From NCBI GenBank assembly GCA_947166335.1, contig CAMVDS010000010.1, forward strand, positions 1 through 29,476: DNA of 29,476 nucleotides, given 5' to 3'. The stretch's first letter is position 1; every line of letters starts with the position of its first letter. A program made the position numbers and the translations under genes. Source of the DNA: an uncultured Mollicutes bacterium (GTDB lineage Bacteria; Bacillota_I; Bacilli_A; Acholeplasmatales; JAEDCM01). Of this stretch, positions 22,568 to 29,476 are shown piece after piece. Under the pieces are notes generated by a model. It made no database searches. It saw nothing but the letters and a program-made list of their open reading frames with translations, and was not told where the DNA came from.

Positions 22568-23651
22568 ATATTATAGAATTGATAAAATCACTATATTTTA
22601 TATTTATTAATTTGCATATAGAATTCTCTTTAAATATATTAGTAATAGATATGTCAAAATTATAGATTGTTGTATCTATTATTATATAAGTCTTCTCATG
22701 GTTATAATTATTCATATATACTAAATCATGTTTTTTAGAATATTTCTTTAAAGACAATTGGGTTACTAATGAATATTTGGACGTATATATGATTATCTTT
22801 GTATTAAGATTTGAAATCAAGTCAAATACTTTATCATTTAAATATTTACTTATGATTATTATTTTTTCTTTTGCATGTTTAAATAAGTTATTAATAAAAA
22901 TAGTTGAATCATATAATGTATCATCATAATTGATAACTGATTTATAATACATATATTTTTCTTCGTTGCTTAAAGATTTTGTTGCAAGTAAATTATCCGC
23001 TATATTAGTTATGGATATAATTTTCTTTTTATTGTTATAACATTTTTCATTATTAATATAATAACCATCTACTAAACATTTATATAATATCTGATACGCC
23101 CAGTTCTTAAAATCTATTCCTTTATTATTATTATTAACTATGAAGGCATAATCAAATATATCTTCTAGAGAATAATTTTTATCTTCTAAATTAAATGATT
23201 TATCTAAATCTAAAAATTTAATCACATCATCTTTATTAAAGGAGACGTTTCTTTCGTTAACTAAAAGATCATTTAAAAAAAGAAGACCATCTTTTAAATA
23301 GATTTTTCCTAATATTCTTTTTTTATACATATTTATATTATCAATTTCAAACTTTATTAGTTCTTTATATAGAGAATCATCTTTTATTAGTCTTTGTATT
23401 ACTGAATTATCATAGAGATATGTTGTTTTATAATTGCTTTTCTTATATGGCTTTATATTTTCTTTAATATCTAAAATGTTATCAGTAATTAATTTACTTA
23501 TTTGCCTAGATAAAGTTATATAAGAAGTTTTTGTTAGTAAAGATAGATTCGGTTTATCTATCCAAATTTTATCTAAATCAATATCATATAGTAGTTCAAT
23601 TTGCTCTTTTTCATAGTCAAAATATATTTTCATATATGTAAAATCGTTCAT
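22566..23651 (-). CDS. Diverged RhuM/ORF6N-like protein with C-terminal PLD-like module
   Basis: The protein is 361 aa from ATG 23649-23651, with GGTG 6 bases upstream; an earlier ATG four codons upstream is possible. The N-terminal ~80 residues resemble RhuM proteins: a strand pair, then D-K-I-W-I-D-K-P-N-L-S-L-L, then a helix-turn-helix-like T-L-S-R-Q-I-S-K-L. Mid-protein, G-I-D-F-K-N-W-A-Y-Q-I-L followed by D-G-Y-Y-I-N-N-E-K matches the RhuM signature G-x-x-F-R-x-W-A-x-x-x-L / K-G-Y-x-I-N. The last ~110 residues (KIIIISKYLNDKVFDLIS to H-E-K-T-Y-I-I-I-D) resemble the domain often fused to ORF6N/RhuM proteins, with a single H-x-K-like motif as in PLD-type folds. RhuM proteins occur in islands and mobile DNA and have no settled function. 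It is extremely Ile/Asn/Lys-rich, with degenerate signatures. Assignment is by motif reading, not a search. Confidence 0.75.
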   Translation of the reverse strand: MNDFTYMKIYFDYEKEQIELLYDIDLDKIWIDKPNLSLLTKTSYITLSRQISKLITDNILDIKENIKPYKKSNYKTTYLYDNSVIQRLIKDDSLYKELIKFEIDNINMYKKRILGKIYLKDGLLFLNDLLVNERNVSFNKDDVIKFLDLDKSFNLEDKNYSLEDIFDYAFIVNNNNKGIDFKNWAYQILYKCLVDGYYINNEKCYNNKKKIISITNIADNLLATKSLSNEEKYMYYKSVINYDDTLYDSTIFINNLFKHAKEKIIIISKYLNDKVFDLISNLNTKIIIYTSKYSLVTQLSLKKYSKKHDLVYMNNYNHEKTYIIIDTTIYNFDISITNIFKENSICKLINIKYSDFINSII

Positions 23652-23678
23652 TTTTTTCACCATCCATATTATAAATAC

Positions 23679-23701
23679 GTGAAAAAAGGCAGTTTTTTCG
23701 C
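23679..23701. repeat. Inverted repeat in the divergent RhuM-like/padR intergenic region
   Basis: GAAAAAA (23681-23687) and TTTTTTC (23693-23699) form a perfect 7-bp stem around GGCAG. It can be extended by a wobble and a G-C pair on the outside. It lies upstream of the minus-strand gene. It could be a regulatory site or a leftover terminator. Confidence 0.4.
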
Positions 23702-23740
23702 TAAAAAATAAAAAAAATTAAAAAAATTTAAATATTATGC

Positions 23741-23769
23741 TTGACATAATACTATGCGAGGCGTAATAT
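23741..23769 (+). promoter_or_regulatory. padR operon promoter
   Basis: TTGACA (23741-23746) and TAATAT (23764-23769) are 17 bp apart. The spacer and the -10 are filled by the dyad at 23746-23772. Confidence 0.8.
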
Positions 23770-23772
23770 TAT
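23746..23772 (+). promoter_or_regulatory. 27-bp dyad, probable PadR operator
   Basis: Twenty of 27 positions are symmetric about 23759. The left arm ATAATA-n-TA-n-GC is mirrored by GC-n-TA-n-TATTAT on the right, with three bases between. It covers the space between -35 and -10, so the bound repressor would occlude polymerase. This fits the autoregulation usual for PadR proteins. Confidence 0.75.
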
Positions 23773-23790
23773 AGATGTGGAGGTATTAGT

Positions 23791-24108
23791 ATGAACGTAC
23801 AATTAAAGAGAGGATTAATTGATGTATGTGTTCTTGCAGCTCTACAAGATGAAGCAAGTTACGGATATAAAATAATCTCTGATTTGAATAATGTAATCTC
23901 ATTAAGCGAATCAACTTTATATCCTGTCTTAAAACGACTTGAAGGACAAGAGTGCTTAACGACATACTCGAAAGATTTTAACGGAAGACTTAGAAAGTAT
24001 TATCAAATAACAGATATTGGAAGAAAAAGAATAAAAGAATTTATGATTGAATGGGAAGAAATGGAGAAAGTATTAAACTTTATCTCTAACAAAGGAGGAG
24101 TTAACTAA
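23791..24108 (+). CDS. PadR-family transcriptional regulator
   Basis: The 105-aa length is typical of the short (PadR-s2) class. The family signature is complete: R-G-L-I-D-V-C-V-L-A-A-L near residues 7-18, Y-G-Y-K-I-I-S-D-L, then the recognition region S-E-S-T-L-Y-P-V-L-K-R-L-E and the wing R-L-R-K-Y-Y-Q-I-T. A final helix would form the dimer contact. GGAGG precedes the ATG. It heads a PadR / DUF1700 / DUF4097 operon; its stop overlaps the next start (TAATG). The likely targets are its own promoter dyad and membrane-stress signals relayed by the next gene, as proposed for such operons. Confidence 0.96.
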   Translation: MNVQLKRGLIDVCVLAALQDEASYGYKIISDLNNVISLSESTLYPVLKRLEGQECLTTYSKDFNGRLRKYYQITDIGRKRIKEFMIEWEEMEKVLNFISNKGGVN

Positions 24109-24695
24109 TGTCTAAGAATGAATTTATGAATGAATTAGAAAGAAGAATAAAAAAGTATCCTGATCATAGTGAAATAATCTCTTATTATTATGAATTAATT
24201 TCTGATAAGATGGATAGCGGAATGACTGAAAGTGAAGCAGTTGAATCTTTAGGAAGCTTAGATGAAATTTGTAGAAATATAGAAAATGAAAGAGCATCTA
24301 TTAAAGAAGAAGTTAAGGTTGAAGAAATTAAAGCTGAAACTACTAGTACAACTGAAGTTGCTAAAGAAACAACAAACGAACCAAAAAGAGTAAATGGTGG
24401 TAAGAGATTTGTTTATGTATTATGGATTATTGGAACAGTATTCATGGCAATATTCTCTATAGTTACATTAATCGTTGCTATATCATTCATGATTACTACA
24501 ATCGCTATTATGGTTAGCTCAGCTACAGTAGTTGCAGTTAGCGTTTCAATGGCATCCTTCTACTTCGGAATAGGCTTATTCCTATTCGGTATGGCAATCG
24601 TTGGTATACACTATGCAAAAGTATTAGTTAAGTTCGTATTCCACAATCGTCCAAGATGGACACAAAATGTAAGAAAGGGCTTAGCTGGTGAATAA
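24108..24695 (+). CDS. DUF1700/HAAS-domain membrane protein
   Basis: The 195-aa protein begins with a ~60-residue helical HAAS/DUF1700 domain (N-E-F-M-N-E-L-E-R-R-I-K, Y-Y-Y-E-L-I-S-D-K-M-D-S-G-M-T-E-S-E-A-V, then S-L-G-S). A Thr/Glu/Lys-rich linker follows. Two TM segments lie at about 104-150, merging as a long hairpin with many Ile, Val and Ala, and a further one near 152-172. The HAAS domain faces the cytoplasm and is thought to bind PadR-type regulators. The start overlaps the padR stop by one base, and the next ATG follows directly after its stop. Confidence 0.93.
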   Translation: MSKNEFMNELERRIKKYPDHSEIISYYYELISDKMDSGMTESEAVESLGSLDEICRNIENERASIKEEVKVEEIKAETTSTTEVAKETTNEPKRVNGGKRFVYVLWIIGTVFMAIFSIVTLIVAISFMITTIAIMVSSATVVAVSVSMASFYFGIGLFLFGMAIVGIHYAKVLVKFVFHNRPRWTQNVRKGLAGE

Positions 24696-24696
24696 T

Positions 24697-25536
24697 ATGG
24701 CAAAAGGACTAGGAGTAGTAATCGCAGGTATTGCCATATCAGCTGTAGGTGCTTTAATAGCTGGTTTTAGTGCTAAAGCCGCATATGACGATTATAAAAA
24801 ATTAGAAAAATTCAAAAGTGGACATATTGTCTTAAATGATTCAAATAAATTCAATTTAGAAGTAGATGCAGGTGTTGTAAATGTTCACCATTCAACTACT
24901 ACAGAATCATACGTTGATTATAATGTTTTAGAATTCTACGATGTTAAATATGATTCAGAGGATAATGAATTAAAATTAAAGAGAAAATGGCAATATTGGT
25001 TTATATGGTTTAGCAATAACAAATCAGTTATGGATGTTTATTTAACTGAAAAAGATTATGAAACATTTATTGACTTAAATGCAGGAGTAATTAATGTTAT
25101 TGGTGATTATAACTTTAGTTCATTAACTATTGATGTTAGTGCTGGATCATTAAACATTAAAGATAATATTAATGCTGATAAATTAGATATTAGGTTAAGC
25201 GCAGGAGACGTCAATTTAGCAGGAGATGTTAAAGTAACAAATGATGCAAAAGTTAAAGTAAGCGCAGGAGATGTAGATATTAATTATCTAGAAGCAAAAA
25301 CAATTGAAACACGTATTAGTGCTGGTGATATCAAATGTAAAGTTAAATCTGATGATATTTTATTTAAAATAAGTGCTGGTGATTTAACTATGGATATCGT
25401 TGGAGAAAAACTAGATTACACAATTAAAATCAAGAAATCTGCAGGTTCTTGTAATATAAAGGATAATGAGGGTGGCTCAAAGAAATTAGACGGGAATATT
25501 AGTGCCGGTAAAGCCACAATCAACTTTGTTGATTAA
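24697..25536 (+). CDS. DUF4097-type membrane-anchored beta-repeat protein
   Basis: The 279-aa protein is read from ATG 24697, with GGTG 7 bases before it; an in-frame GTG at 24688 overlaps that site. An N-terminal hydrophobic segment (about 4-25) anchors it. The rest is a repetitive beta structure of the putative-adhesin type, with S-A-G-D or S-A-G-S/K recurring about seven times at ~20-residue intervals from residue ~148 to the end. The family is often encoded with PadR and DUF1700, as here, in operons reacting to envelope stress. Whether it is an adhesin or a sensor is unknown. It is the last long gene of the operon. Confidence 0.93.
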   Translation: MAKGLGVVIAGIAISAVGALIAGFSAKAAYDDYKKLEKFKSGHIVLNDSNKFNLEVDAGVVNVHHSTTTESYVDYNVLEFYDVKYDSEDNELKLKRKWQYWFIWFSNNKSVMDVYLTEKDYETFIDLNAGVINVIGDYNFSSLTIDVSAGSLNIKDNINADKLDIRLSAGDVNLAGDVKVTNDAKVKVSAGDVDINYLEAKTIETRISAGDIKCKVKSDDILFKISAGDLTMDIVGEKLDYTIKIKKSAGSCNIKDNEGGSKKLDGNISAGKATINFVD

Positions 25537-25548
25537 TTGAGGTTATTC

Positions 25549-25620
25549 ATGATAATAACAATCATTTTAATCACAACAATTGTTTCGAGACATTTTAAGA
25601 AAAAAGGAGCTAGTGAATAG
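25549..25620 (+). CDS. Putative 23-aa membrane peptide at the end of the padR operon
   Basis: The frame MIITIILITTIVSRHFKKKG... starts 12 bases after the DUF4097 stop and is preceded by TTGAGG at 6-7 bases. It encodes a ~12-residue hydrophobic helix and a basic tail, the pattern of a small inserted membrane peptide with positive residues inside. Its TAG stop falls in the stem of the operon terminator, as do the stops of several larger genes here, which supports it being real. It is too short for statistical support. It could be a toxin-like or regulatory peptide. Confidence 0.5.
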   Translation: MIITIILITTIVSRHFKKKGASE

Positions 25621-25630
25621 CTCTTTTTTT
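25607..25630 (+). terminator. padR operon terminator
   Basis: The stem GAGCTA (25607-25612) / TAGCTC (25618-25623) with loop GTGAA is followed by T7. Confidence 0.92.
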
Positions 25631-25650
25631 ATGTGAAAACGCTATAAAAT

Positions 25651-25667
25651 ACTTTACTTAGTAAAGT
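25651..25667 (+). promoter_or_regulatory. 17-bp palindrome, probable MarR operator
   Basis: ACTTTACT-T-AGTAAAGT has perfect 8-bp arms about one central base. It contains the -35 of the marR promoter and extends into the spacer, as expected for a MarR autoregulatory site. Confidence 0.85.
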
Positions 25668-25681
25668 TTATTTAGTATACT
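25653..25681 (+). promoter_or_regulatory. marR-ABC operon promoter
   Basis: TTTACT (25653-25658) and TATACT (25676-25681) are exactly 17 bp apart. The -35 is inside the palindrome at 25651-25667. Confidence 0.8.
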
Positions 25682-25699
25682 ATTAGAGGTGGTGATTTA

Positions 25700-26101
25700 A
25701 TGGGTAACGAAGTTAAAGAATTTTTAGATTTAGCTAGATTAGCTAAACATAAGATAAATCTACCAGGTTCTATTGAAATATTCTTACTTCTTGAAATTAA
25801 ATATCATGAAAATATAACTGCTAGTCAAATAGCTGATAAATATCATGTGACTATTCCTGCAGTAATGCATAAACTAGATAGTTTAATTAATGATGATTAT
25901 TTAATTAAAATAGTAGATGAAAATGATAAAAGAAAGAAGTATTATCGTTTAACTCCTAAGGCTAATATGCTATTAGAGGATAATAAAAAAATTATTGATG
26001 ATAAGATTAATCATTTGTTTGACTACTTAGGTAGTGACAAAGAAGAACTTATTAGAATATTGAACAAAATTGTGGAAATGGAGGATGAAATTAATGTTTA
26101 A
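25700..26101 (+). CDS. MarR-family transcriptional regulator
   Basis: The 133-aa winged-helix protein has the MarR layout. The HTH is I-T-A-S-Q-I-A-D-K-Y-H-V-T-I-P-A-V-M-H-K-L (about residues 39-59). The wing D-E-N-D-K-R-K-K-Y-Y-R-L-T ends at about residue 86, and a long C-terminal helix serves dimerisation. GAGGTGGTG precedes the start. The 3' end overlaps the first ABC gene by 8 bases. It most likely represses its own operon until the exporter substrate binds. Confidence 0.96.
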   Translation: MGNEVKEFLDLARLAKHKINLPGSIEIFLLLEIKYHENITASQIADKYHVTIPAVMHKLDSLINDDYLIKIVDENDKRKKYYRLTPKANMLLEDNKKIIDDKINHLFDYLGSDKEELIRILNKIVEMEDEINV

Positions 26102-27848
26102 GTTTTTAAAATATCTTAAACCTTATTGGTTTTATGTATTATTGACTTTGATATTTGTTGTGGTAGAAGCACAGTTTGAACTTAAATTACCTGAATATAT
26201 TAGTCAAGTAATGTATTCAGTAATGGGTTATGAAACAGATCCATCAGGTAATACAGTACTTGCCTTAAGTATTTTAGTTCCAATTATGCTTGCTATATCA
26301 CTTGGTGCATGTGTTAGTGCAATATTATCTGCTTTCTTCAGTGCTAAAGCAGGTGCTGGTATGGCACGTGATATGAGAAAGAAAGTATTTGATAAGGTTC
26401 AAGGATTTTCAATGGAAGAGATAGAAAGATTCTCTACAGGAAGCTTAATCACAAGAAGTACAAATGATATTAACCAAGTACAAATGACTGTAATAATGGC
26501 TTTGAAATTCTTAATAAAATGTCCAGCTATGGCCATTACTGCTATTATTAAGGTTGTTAGAATTAGCCCTACAATTAGTGGTGTAATTGGTATTGGTGTA
26601 TTAGTTTTAATTGGTTCTATTATAATAATATTTGCTATAGTTATACCTAGATTTAAAGTTTTACAAAAATGTACTGATAACTTTAATAAGATGGGTAGAG
26701 AAGAGCTTACAGGTATTAGAGTAATTAGAGCTTATAATGCTGAAGATTATGAAAAAGAAAAATATGAAGATGTAAATGATAAAAACTATAATAATATGAA
26801 AGCTATTGACTACACAATGGGTATAGTAAATCCATTATTAACTATTTTAATGAATGGATTAATCGTTGTTATTATGTTAGTTGCAGCTGCTTTAATAAAA
26901 GATATGAAGTTTACGGATGCCGCAAAGCTTTCTGAATTCTTTGGTTATACTATGCATATAGTTATGTCCTTTATGTTCCTAACAGTAGTATTCATCTTAA
27001 TACCAAGAGGTGCTGTAAGTGCTAATCGTATTAATGAAGTATTAGATACTGAAACAAAGATTAAAGATAAAGATGAAGTTATTAATCCAGATAGATTAGG
27101 AACAATCGAATTTGAAAATGTTAGCTTTATGTATCCAGACGGATCAGATTATGTTTTAACTGATATTTCTTTTAAAGCTAATAAAGGAGAAACAGTTGCT
27201 TTCATAGGTTCAACTGGTTCAGGTAAATCTACAGTAGTAAATCTAATACCTAGATTCTATGATGTAAATAGTGGAAGAGTATTAGTTGATGGAGTAGATG
27301 TAAAAGATTTCAGTCAACATGAATTAAGAGATAGAATTGGATTCATTCCACAAAAAGGTGTTTTATTTAGTGGAACTATTAAAGATAACATCGATTTTGC
27401 TGGAAAGAATGTAAGCGAAGAAGTAATTGAAAAGAGCGCAAAAATAGCTCAAGCTAGCGAATTCATAGATGCTAAAGATGAGAAATATGATTACTATATT
27501 AGTCAAGGTGGACAAAACGTCAGTGGAGGCCAAAAGCAGAGATTAGCTATAGCTAGAGCTCTTGCAAAAGAATCAGAGATTTATATTTTTGATGATACAT
27601 TTAGTGCTCTTGACTTTAAGACAGACAAGAAGTTAAGAAAAGCACTTAAAAATGAAATGAAAGAAGCAACATGCTTAATCGTTGCTCAAAGAATTGGAAC
27701 TATTATGGACGCAGATAAAATAATAGTATTAGATGAAGGTAAAATAGTTGGAATGGGTAAACATAAAGAATTATTAAAGACTTGTGATGTTTATAAGGAA
27801 ATTGCCTTATCACAATTAAGTGAGGAGGAGATCAATAATGCCGCCTAG
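26094..27848 (+). CDS. ABC exporter half-transporter with degenerate Walker B (subunit 1 of heterodimer)
   Basis: The 584-aa protein is read from ATG 26094, placed 8 bases after GGAGGATG; upstream in-frame codons lie inside marR. A six-helix type IV exporter TM domain (about 1-310) precedes the nucleotide-binding domain. Walker A is G-S-T-G-S-G-K-S-T from residue 372, the signature V-S-G-G-Q is at 476-480, and the D-loop is S-A-L-D. Walker B reads I-Y-I-F-D-D with Asp501 where catalytic Glu is normal. That makes this the degenerate-site half of a BmrCD/LmrCD/TM287-288-type heterodimer. It probably exports drugs, lipids or peptides. It is co-transcribed with marR and the next gene, which it overlaps by 11 bases. 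Confidence 0.97.
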   Translation: MFKFLKYLKPYWFYVLLTLIFVVVEAQFELKLPEYISQVMYSVMGYETDPSGNTVLALSILVPIMLAISLGACVSAILSAFFSAKAGAGMARDMRKKVFDKVQGFSMEEIERFSTGSLITRSTNDINQVQMTVIMALKFLIKCPAMAITAIIKVVRISPTISGVIGIGVLVLIGSIIIIFAIVIPRFKVLQKCTDNFNKMGREELTGIRVIRAYNAEDYEKEKYEDVNDKNYNNMKAIDYTMGIVNPLLTILMNGLIVVIMLVAAALIKDMKFTDAAKLSEFFGYTMHIVMSFMFLTVVFILIPRGAVSANRINEVLDTETKIKDKDEVINPDRLGTIEFENVSFMYPDGSDYVLTDISFKANKGETVAFIGSTGSGKSTVVNLIPRFYDVNSGRVLVDGVDVKDFSQHELRDRIGFIPQKGVLFSGTIKDNIDFAGKNVSEEVIEKSAKIAQASEFIDAKDEKYDYYISQGGQNVSGGQKQRLAIARALAKESEIYIFDDTFSALDFKTDKKLRKALKNEMKEATCLIVAQRIGTIMDADKIIVLDEGKIVGMGKHKELLKTCDVYKEIALSQLSEEEINNAA

Positions 27849-29476
27849 AATGGGAAATGGAGATAGACCAAAAAACAAAAAGAGTACTTTCAAAAACTTA
27901 GGTCACGTATTAAAACCATTTAAACTATATTTTATTCTATCTATATTCTGTATTTTACTATCTGTTATAACTGCTATTTTAGCTCCAAGATTAACATCAG
28001 AGCTTACAAGTGGTGTTATTAGAAATGGTTCTACATTTATTGCTGGAATCGATAGCGAGTTTAAAGAAACTCTTGAATTTAAAATGCTTAATTTTAATAT
28101 TAACACAACAATATTTAAATTAGGTATGTCAATTATTATATTGTATTTTGTTGGATTAGTATTTGGTTATTTTGCTGAAATATTCTTTGTAGTTAAAATT
28201 ACTGATAAAATGGGTAAGGATATAAGAAGTGATATAAATAATAAGATTCATAAATTACCACTTAGCTATTTTGATAGTAATCCATATGGTGATACATTAA
28301 GTAGAATTACTAATGATGTTGATACATTATGTCAAGCATTCCAACAATCAGGAACTACATTAATTAATTCATTATTCCAAATTATAGGGTTACCTATAGT
28401 TATGTTTATAGTTGATTGGAGATTAACATTAGTATGCTTCATATCAATCCCTGCAAGCTTAATTATATTAATAATTATAATGAAGATTAGTAGAAAATAC
28501 TTCATGGGTCAACAAATAAAACTTGGCGTAGTTAACGGATATATTGAAGAAATGTATGCTGGTCAAACTGTCGTTAAAGCATTTAACGCTGAAGAAAAAA
28601 CAAAGACTAGATTTGCTGCTATAAACGAAGATTTATATAAGGATAACTGGAAAGCTCAATTCTTAAGCGGTATTATGATGCCTCTAATGGTTTTGGTTGC
28701 TAATATCGTATATGCTTTAGTATTATTTGTAGGTGGTACTATAGCAAAAGGACTACCTGGTGCTGAAGCTGCAGCATTCTTATCAATAATTATTACATTT
28801 GTTATCTATTCAAGAATGTTTAATAACCAATTCTCAAGAATTGGACAAGTATCTGGCCAATTAATGATGGCAGGAGCTGCCGCTGAAAGAATCTTTGAAT
28901 TATTAGACGAAAAAGAAATGGAAGATGAAACTAATAAGAATTTAACTCTTGATAATATTAAGGGTGATATTAGATTTGAACATGTTACATTTGGTTATAA
29001 TCCTGATAAGATTATTATTAATGATTTCAATGCAGACATTAAAGCTGGAAGTAAGATAGCTATTGTTGGTCCTACAGGTGCTGGTAAAACAACATTAGTT
29101 AATTTACTTATGAGATTCTATGATATTAATAGTGGTAAAATTTATATTGATGGCATTGATACATCAAATGTAAAACGAGAAGAAGTTCATAAAGTGTTCT
29201 CAATGGTTCTACAAGATACTTGGTTATTTGAAGGAACTGTAAGAGATAACTTATGTTTTGGTAGAGATGATAATGTTAGTGATGAAGAATTAATTGAAAA
29301 AGCAACAGAAGCTCATATCTATCACTACATTTCAACTATGTCTAAAGGCTTTGATACTGTTTTAGATGAATCTACTACAATATCACAAGGTCAAAAACAA
29401 TTATTTACTATTTGTAGAGCGATGATTGAAAATGCTCCTATGATTATCTTAGATGAAGCAACATCAAATATTGATA
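27838..29476 (+). CDS. ABC exporter half-transporter, subunit 2 of heterodimer (3' end outside window)
   Basis: The frame is open from ATG 27838 to the window end (546 codons seen). GAGGAGG lies 8 bases upstream, inside the 3' end of the first subunit gene. A ~35-residue cytoplasmic lead rich in Lys and Arg precedes the exporter TM domain, which carries an inserted ~35-residue external loop after TM1. Walker A is G-P-T-G-A-G-K-T from residue 411. The signature is I-S-Q-G-Q at ~515-519, differing from canonical S-G-G-Q. Walker B I-I-L-D-E keeps the catalytic Glu540. The consensus Glu here and the consensus LSGGQ in subunit 1 together form the one full ATP site of a heterodimer. Confidence 0.97.
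   Translation, partial: MPPRMGNGDRPKNKKSTFKNLGHVLKPFKLYFILSIFCILLSVITAILAPRLTSELTSGVIRNGSTFIAGIDSEFKETLEFKMLNFNINTTIFKLGMSIIILYFVGLVFGYFAEIFFVVKITDKMGKDIRSDINNKIHKLPLSYFDSNPYGDTLSRITNDVDTLCQAFQQSGTTLINSLFQIIGLPIVMFIVDWRLTLVCFISIPASLIILIIIMKISRKYFMGQQIKLGVVNGYIEEMYAGQTVVKAFNAEEKTKTRFAAINEDLYKDNWKAQFLSGIMMPLMVLVANIVYALVLFVGGTIAKGLPGAEAAAFLSIIITFVIYSRMFNNQFSRIGQVSGQLMMAGAAAERIFELLDEKEMEDETNKNLTLDNIKGDIRFEHVTFGYNPDKIIINDFNADIKAGSKIAIVGPTGAGKTTLVNLLMRFYDINSGKIYIDGIDTSNVKREEVHKVFSMVLQDTWLFEGTVRDNLCFGRDDNVSDEELIEKATEAHIYHYISTMSKGFDTVLDESTTISQGQKQLFTICRAMIENAPMIILDEATSNID

Noticed and set aside
23702..23738. A-rich stretch before the padR promoter as an origin or AT-rich unwinding element
   Set aside because: No DnaA boxes or iterons are near; it fits ordinary low-GC intergenic sequence.
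1..29476. Recoding of TGA to Trp, as in mycoplasmas
   Set aside because: Trp is encoded by TGG throughout, and TGA serves as the stop of trpE, trpD and trpF at sensible ends with overlaps to the next start.

Overview
This window comes from a strongly AT-rich, low-GC Gram-positive chromosome, most likely a member of the Bacilli or Erysipelotrichia-like gut Firmicutes. The supporting signs are consensus -35/-10 promoters, strong GGAGG-type ribosome binding sites, a T-box leader, a CIRCE/HrcA operator, an S4 protein without a zinc-binding cysteine cluster, and many short hairpin-plus-T terminators. TGG encodes Trp and TGA is used as a stop (trpE, trpD, trpF), so the standard bacterial code applies. 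No insertion sequence, phage gene, CRISPR array or rRNA was seen.

Layout. Positions 1-6.0 kb hold a tRNA-Trp running off the left edge, a giant membrane-anchored repeat protein (about 1560 aa, CvpA-like N-terminus, unknown ectodomain), and a convergent two-TM surface protein of unknown function. Positions 6.1-9.2 kb hold tRNA-His, a three-gene operon (zinc ribbon, GNAT acetyltransferase, hotdog thioesterase) and a Na+/phosphate symporter with a PhoU tail. Positions 9.2-10.3 kb hold a flavodoxin-like / DUF6442-like membrane protein / Xre operon whose promoter carries a duplicated operator-like repeat. Next come rpsD with a structured, probably autoregulatory leader, and htpG, divergently transcribed; the htpG promoter is overlapped by CIRCE.

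Positions 13.1-19.9 kb are the metabolic core: a complete tryptophan operon, trpEGDCFBA, with stop/start overlaps at most junctions. It is controlled by one tRNA-Trp-sensing T-box leader with a UGG specifier. TrpE also keeps the LLES feedback motif, so supply is controlled by tRNA charging and probably by end-product inhibition.

Positions 19.9-23.7 kb hold two small proteins, thiI, a stand-alone RES-domain protein and, convergent with it, a diverged RhuM/ORF6N-like protein with a C-terminal PLD-like module. This pair is the part of the window most suggestive of a toxin or defence function. Positions 23.7-29.5 kb hold two regulator-led export or envelope-stress modules. One is PadR / DUF1700 / DUF4097 plus a 23-codon-scale membrane peptide. 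The other is MarR plus a heterodimeric ABC exporter whose second subunit runs off the right edge. The padR and marR promoters each contain a clear dyad, consistent with autoregulation.

The best candidates for undescribed biology are the giant repeat protein, the RES/RhuM-like pair, the 23-aa peptide, the possible small RNA between htpG and the trp leader, and the duplicated operator of the Xre operon.
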